This document shows positions 60,434 through 64,000 of a DNA stretch of 64,000 bases, piece by piece (within the stretch, counting starts at the first letter, position 1; the number at the start of each line of letters is the position of its first letter). Where the stretch lies: the NCBI RefSeq assembly GCF_001625365.1, contig NZ_LJJF01000001.1:3793001-3857000 (forward strand), written 5' to 3'. The position numbers and the translations under genes were made by a program. The notes under the pieces were generated by a model, which saw nothing but the letters and a program-made list of their open reading frames with translations, was not told where the DNA came from and did no database searches. This DNA comes from Streptomyces sp. MJM8645. GTDB taxonomy: Bacteria; Actinomycetota; Actinomycetes; Streptomycetales; Streptomycetaceae.

Positions 60434-61282
60434 TTACAGCCCGATACCCCGGAGCACCTCGGTGACCTCCGGCGGCCGTCCGTAGAGCTGGACCCGGTCG
60501 ATCACACAGAGCACCGTGCCCTCCGGCGGCATCATCGGTGTGCGAGCCGGATGCGCCCCCGGTCGCACCGGCTGCTCGGCGGCTTCGCGCCGCATGCGGA
60601 TCAGGTCCACCAGCTTCAGTTTGGGGCAGCCGGGGACGATCCGGCTGGCCCGGATTCCGACTCGTTCTTCGCCGGTGCAGGCGAAGTAGGCGCCGAACGG
60701 CGGCCCGCTGTCCTCTTCGCGGTTCGGTAGGTGGAGGACCATCTCGCCGTGGTGGCAGTGGACCGTCCCATCCGAGTGGACGGTCAGGCCGGGCCAGTCC
60801 TCGTGGTCGATCTCGGCGACGATCTCTACCTGCTGCCCGATCGCCTCGGTCAGGCTCTCCGCCATCCGTCGCTGCTGAGTGGGGATGTCGGTGTCCCCGC
60901 GGCGGACGGAGGGAAGGAGGTCGCGGGTGACCCATTCCTGGAACGGTCGGGCGTTGGGCTTCGTGGAGCGCATGATCAGCGCGTACAGGCCGCTCTCATT
61001 GACCACTCCGAGGACCGGATTCCCGCGCGTGTAGGGTTTTTGACCTGCGAAAACGTGATTACTCTCAGAATTTCTGAGAGTAATCGAGCGCAGGTTGACG
61101 GTACGTGCGTCCGCCGGATTCACGATCTTGAGGGCCTCGCTCGGATTGCCTCGGCCCAGGATTCGGCACACGTCCGCCGTGACGAACCACGGTTGTCCGT
61201 CGATCATCACGACTCTGATCGGTTGCCCCGTGATCGGGAAGCTGGACCGGACCAAGACCATCTGCTGCTGTTCGTCGTCCAT
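60434..61282 (-). CDS. BRO-N (phage antirepressor-like) domain protein
   Basis: A 282-residue protein. The BRO-N domain covers about 18-135: IRVVMIDGQPWFVTADVCRILGRGNPSEAL, then NESGLYALIMRSTKPNARPFQEWVTRDLLPSVR. The C-terminal half is not a known antirepressor domain; it has a Cys/His-containing segment (VHCHHGEMVLHL ... YFACTGEE) of unknown role. BRO-N proteins come from phages and are widespread in actinomycetes. ATG 61282 follows AAGGAGG at 9 bases. Residues about 66-90 use codons unusual here (AGA, ATT, AAT, AAA) and contain a 29-base palindrome. Transfer is likely. Confidence 0.82.
   Translation of the reverse strand: MDDEQQQMVLVRSSFPITGQPIRVVMIDGQPWFVTADVCRILGRGNPSEALKIVNPADARTVNLRSITLRNSESNHVFAGQKPYTRGNPVLGVVNESGLYALIMRSTKPNARPFQEWVTRDLLPSVRRGDTDIPTQQRRMAESLTEAIGQQVEIVAEIDHEDWPGLTVHSDGTVHCHHGEMVLHLPNREEDSGPPFGAYFACTGEERVGIRASRIVPGCPKLKLVDLIRMRREAAEQPVRPGAHPARTPMMPPEGTVLCVIDRVQLYGRPPEVTEVLRGIGL
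61032..61085. repeat. Motif plus palindrome inside BRO gene (copy B)
   Basis: The same 24-base motif (61032-61055; 19 of 24 identical to copy A, all differences transitions) is followed one base later by a perfect inverted repeat with 14-base arms and one central base (61057-61085). It is AT-rich and lies wholly inside the BRO reading frame. Confidence 0.85.
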
Positions 61283-61390
61283 GGGGACGCCCCTCCTTCT
61301 TCCGGGTGATGGCTGGGATGCCCGGAACAACGAGGTCGAACGGGTGAGGTGATGGTGCTGGATTGACGGATGGATGCACGAGTGGTGCCG

Positions 61391-61422
61391 ACCCGGCGCG
61401 CACTTGTGCGTGTACGCCGGGT
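61391..61422 (-). terminator. Hairpin after maleylpyruvate isomerase gene
   Basis: An outer 8-bp stem (61391-61398 with 61415-61422) and an inner CGCA/TGCG stem with a bulge, 26 bases beyond the isomerase stop. Confidence 0.55.
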
Positions 61423-61447
61423 GGCGTGCGCTGTGGGGTGGCTGGGG

Positions 61448-62269
61448 TCAGATGGTGACCGCGAAGGCGGACAGGACGCGGTCGGCGAGTTCCTTGTCGC
61501 CGTCGATGGTGACCGGGCCGGGGCGGCCGCGGCCGCAGGCGAGCCGGAGGTAGGTCTCCCAGTCCATGGTGAGCTGGACGTCGGGGGCCAGGCTGATCGA
61601 CTCGTCGACGGTGCCGCGGCCGGTCGAGTCGACCCGGATGGTGCGCAGGAACTCCACGCGGCCGGTGACGTCCAGGACCATGGCCGTTCCGGCCGGGGCG
61701 CCGGCCTGGTGGGCGACGGCCTTGGGCAGCAGTCCCAGCAGGACGTCCCGGGTGATCAGGGCGGCCGGGGAGTCGAGGTTGCCGGGGGTGCCCAGGGCGC
61801 GGCGCAGGTCCTGCTCGTGCACCCAGACGTCGAAGGCCCGCAGGCGCAGCAGCTCGTGGTACGGCACGTCGCGGCTGTTCGGGCCGCCCGGCCAGCGCAC
61901 CGGCTCCAGGGGCATCTGCTTGGCGTTCCGCAGCGCCCGGGAGCGGCGGATGATCGTGTACTCCAGCTCGCTGGTCATCTCCAGCGCGGTGTGGCAGCGG
62001 CGCTTGTCGACCGGCAGTTCGATGTAGCGGGCGAAGTCGGTGGTGACGTGGCGAAGGTCACGTGGCAGGGAGTGGATCGGGCGGGGGTCGCCGAGGAGTT
62101 CGGACTCGACCGCGATGATGTGCGAGACGACGTCCCGGACCGACCAGCCGGGGCATTCGGTGGCCCGGTTCCAGGAGCCCTCGGGGAGGGGGGCGACCAG
62201 CTCCGATATGGACTCGATGCTCTGGGCCCACGCCTCCGTGTAAGCCTGCACGGTCTGGTTGTCCGTCAC
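61448..62269 (-). CDS. Mycothiol-dependent maleylpyruvate isomerase-type protein
   Basis: A 273-residue DinB-fold (DUF664/MDMPI) protein. The N-terminal four-helix part starts YTEAWAQSIESISELVAPLPEGSWNRATECPGWSVRDVVSHI, with the metal histidine typical of the family. A C-terminal MDMPI-C domain (SLAPDVQLTMDWETYLRLACGRG) follows. Members use mycothiol as cofactor; maleylpyruvate itself is only one known substrate. GTG 62269 follows GGAGA. Mycothiol needs inositol from ino1 at 20.4 kb. It is divergent from the nitrilase-family gene. Confidence 0.87.
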   Translation of the reverse strand: MTDNQTVQAYTEAWAQSIESISELVAPLPEGSWNRATECPGWSVRDVVSHIIAVESELLGDPRPIHSLPRDLRHVTTDFARYIELPVDKRRCHTALEMTSELEYTIIRRSRALRNAKQMPLEPVRWPGGPNSRDVPYHELLRLRAFDVWVHEQDLRRALGTPGNLDSPAALITRDVLLGLLPKAVAHQAGAPAGTAMVLDVTGRVEFLRTIRVDSTGRGTVDESISLAPDVQLTMDWETYLRLACGRGRPGPVTIDGDKELADRVLSAFAVTI

Positions 62270-62427
62270 GGGAATCTCCGGCCCTCCGTCAGCTTCCTTG
62301 CCCTCTGCGCCCGGCCTCCCCGGTCGGCCGGGATGGTCCGGCTTCCGGGCGCACAAGCTAACCGCACGTTACGCTGCCGGGAGACAGCTGGGCAGCGCTT
62401 TCGGGTGACGATCGTAGGTCTCTTGCC

Positions 62428-63240
62428 GTGGACGGTGGTACTGTGCGCGCTTCATTGATCCAACTCGGGGTCTCCGACGCCGAGCCGCCCGCCGAACGGC
62501 GGGCCCGGGCCGCCGCGCTGGTCCGGGCGCAGCAGGGCGCGGACCTGGTGGTCCTGCCGGAGCTGTGGCCGCTCGGCGGCTTCGCCTACGACCTGTGGTC
62601 GGACGGCGCCGAGACGCTGGACGGGCCCACGTCGGACGCGATGGCGGCGGCCGCGCGGGCGGCCGGGGTCTGGCTGCACGCCGGTTCGATCGTCGAGCGC
62701 GATCCGGACGGGCCGATCTACAACACCTCGCTGCTGTTCGCCCCGGACGGCGAGCTGGTGCACACCTACCGCAAGATCCACCGCTTCGGTTTCGACAGCG
62801 GCGAGGCGGTGGTGATGGGCGCCGGGCAGGAGATCGTCACCGCGGCCACCGACTTCGCCACCCTGGGCCTGGCCACCTGCTACGACCTGCGCTTCCCGGA
62901 GCTGTTCCGGGCGCTGTTGGACGCCGGCGCGCAGCTGCTGGTGGTTCCGGCGGCCTGGCCGGCCCGGCGGCGCGAGCACTGGACGCTGCTGGCGCGGGCG
63001 CGCGCGGTGGAGGAGCAGGCGTTCGTGCTGGCCTGCAACACCGCCGGGACGCACGCCGGGGTCGAGCAGGCCGGGCACAGCATCGTGGTGGACCCGTGGG
63101 GCCGGGTGCTGGCCGAGGCCGGTACGGAGGAGCAGGTGCTGACCGTCGAGTTCGATCCGGCCGAGGTGGGCAAGGCTCGCGAGGAGTTCCCGGTGCTGCG
63201 GGACCGCCTGCTGGGGATCCCGGCGCCGGTCCAGCGCTGA
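62428..63240 (+). CDS. Carbon-nitrogen hydrolase (nitrilase superfamily)
   Basis: A 270-residue hydrolase with the complete catalytic triad: Glu45 in VVLPELW, Lys116 in YRKIHRFG and Cys151 in TCYDLRFPE. It belongs to the branch with omega-amidase/Nit2-like and other C-N hydrolases; the amide substrate is not certain. GTG 62428 lacks a Shine-Dalgarno; TAGGTC (62415-62420) lies 7 bases upstream, suggesting a leaderless message. A GTG at 62443 is also in frame. Confidence 0.9.
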   Translation: MDGGTVRASLIQLGVSDAEPPAERRARAAALVRAQQGADLVVLPELWPLGGFAYDLWSDGAETLDGPTSDAMAAAARAAGVWLHAGSIVERDPDGPIYNTSLLFAPDGELVHTYRKIHRFGFDSGEAVVMGAGQEIVTAATDFATLGLATCYDLRFPELFRALLDAGAQLLVVPAAWPARRREHWTLLARARAVEEQAFVLACNTAGTHAGVEQAGHSIVVDPWGRVLAEAGTEEQVLTVEFDPAEVGKAREEFPVLRDRLLGIPAPVQR

Positions 63241-63437
63241 CCCGGGCCCGGCCCCGCTCGGCCCCGCCCGGCACGGCCCGGGCGGGGGGAGTCCGGGGGT
63301 GTCGGAGGCCTCCGGGGGGTTGGTTTGTACCTTCTCGGGGCGGGTTTGAGAAGATGAGCACTCGTCGTGTTCCCCGCCGCTCGTTGGCCGGTCCGCCGAG
63401 GGGCGGCCTGATCAGCCCGCCCCAGGAGGTTGCGCGC

Positions 63438-64000
63438 ATGCCCGGCAACGGCGCAGGCGACACCCGTCCCGTCATCCAGCGCAACAGCCTGCGCGAGCAG
63501 ATCGCCGGTGCGCTGCGCGAGGAGATGATGGCCGGCCGGCTGGCGGCCGGCCGCAACTTCACCGTCAAGGAGATCGCCGAGCTGTACGGAGTCTCGGCGA
63601 CCCCGGCCCGCGAGGCGCTGGTCGACCTCGGTGCGCAGGGCCTGCTGCGGGCCGAGCACCACCGCGGGTTCACCGTGCCCGAGCTGGGCTGGGACGACTT
63701 CCTGGAGATCTTCGAGTCCCGGGTGCTGGTCACCGACAGCTACTACCGCCAGTTCTCCGCCCGCCGGGCGCTGCCGGACCTCGCCAGGCTGCCCTCGCTG
63801 CGCCGCCGCGCCGACGCGGCGGTCCGGGCCGCCCGGGCCGGGAACCTGGACGTGATGGTGGGCTGCGACCGCCGGTTCTGGCAGGAGGTCGCCGCGCTGA
63901 TCGGCAACCGCCGGATCGGCGACTACCTGGACTGGCTGCGGGTGCAGTCGTGGATGTTCGCCGCGCCCTACCTGCGGGAGCTGCCCGTCCTGGCCGAGAT
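63438..64000 (+). CDS. GntR family regulator (FadR-type), N-terminal part
   Basis: The gene runs off the window. The visible 187 residues start with a winged helix (LREQIAGALREEMMAGRLAAGRNFTVKEIAELYGVSATPAREALVDLGAQGLL, about 18-70). A helical FCD-type ligand domain then begins at DDFLEIFESRVLV. ATG 63438 follows AGGAGG at 8 bases. The position beside the nitrilase-family gene and the MFS genes suggests control of a catabolic function, but the target is unknown. Confidence 0.9.
   Translation, partial: MPGNGAGDTRPVIQRNSLREQIAGALREEMMAGRLAAGRNFTVKEIAELYGVSATPAREALVDLGAQGLLRAEHHRGFTVPELGWDDFLEIFESRVLVTDSYYRQFSARRALPDLARLPSLRRRADAAVRAARAGNLDVMVGCDRRFWQEVAALIGNRRIGDYLDWLRVQSWMFAAPYLRELPVLAE

Noticed and set aside
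63241..63285. GC-rich inverted repeat after the nitrilase gene as terminator
   Set aside because: The stem is only about 8 bp with a long loop in very GC-rich DNA; not distinguishable from chance.
1..64000. CRISPR arrays, tRNA or rRNA genes, insertion sequences
   Set aside because: No spaced short repeats, no tRNA-like arms with CCA or intron signs, no rRNA sequence and no transposase frames were seen by reading; a covariance search was not possible.

Overview
The window is high-GC actinobacterial chromosome, almost certainly from the Streptomycetaceae (Streptomyces or Kitasatospora). The evidence is codon-third-position GC bias, GTG/TTG starts, the order jag-rsmG-parA-parB-GNAT-trxA-trxB, and eight perfect copies of the parS 14-mer GTTTCACGTGAAAC. 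In this family jag-rsmG-parAB sits a few kilobases from oriC, so the replication origin should lie just left of base 1. The window then runs outward along one arm. No tRNA, rRNA, CRISPR array, insertion sequence or integrase gene was recognised.

Region 1 (1-35.4 kb) is the conserved origin-proximal core. It holds the end of jag, rsmG and the ParAB segregation genes with most parS sites. A leftward block follows: murJ, a pseudokinase gene, sigM with its anti-sigma gene, and trxB-trxA, the last behind a textbook SigR promoter. Next come a large secreted DUF6049-type protein and the CCA-adding enzyme. Two related Pro-rich/Cys-containing membrane proteins and an MFS gene follow, then ino1 with a PadR regulator. 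A class A penicillin-binding protein, a GT87-type membrane glycosyltransferase, an alanine racemase-like gene and a FemX-like gene form a cell-wall group. The region closes with rpsF-ssb-rpsR-rplI, a MATE exporter and dnaB. The gap ahead of dnaB carries a cluster of DnaA-box-like sequences.

Region 2 (35.4-43.9 kb) is a mixed stretch: an acyltransferase, manA, a polyprenol-phosphate mannose synthase, an MBL-fold hydrolase, a small molybdenum-cofactor group (mobA, DUF6457, moeA) and a K+ channel/RCK protein.

Region 3 (43.9-56.1 kb) holds a quinone oxidoreductase, a secreted protein, the proteasome activator Bpa, two membrane Ser/Thr kinases, a phosphotransferase, a NarL/DevR-type response regulator and the branched-chain 2-oxoacid dehydrogenase operon bkdABC. 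From memory its order matches the S. coelicolor SCO3823-SCO3815 block, which lies on the other side of oriC there.

Region 4 (56.1-64 kb) looks more accessory: a BenE-type transporter, an M64 peptidase, an MFS transporter, a phage-type BRO-N protein with unusually AT-rich codons and a 29-base palindrome inside it, a mycothiol-dependent isomerase, a nitrilase-family hydrolase and a truncated GntR regulator. Many genes in the right half have no Shine-Dalgarno sequence but carry a -10-like hexamer 6-9 bases before the start codon, suggesting leaderless messages.
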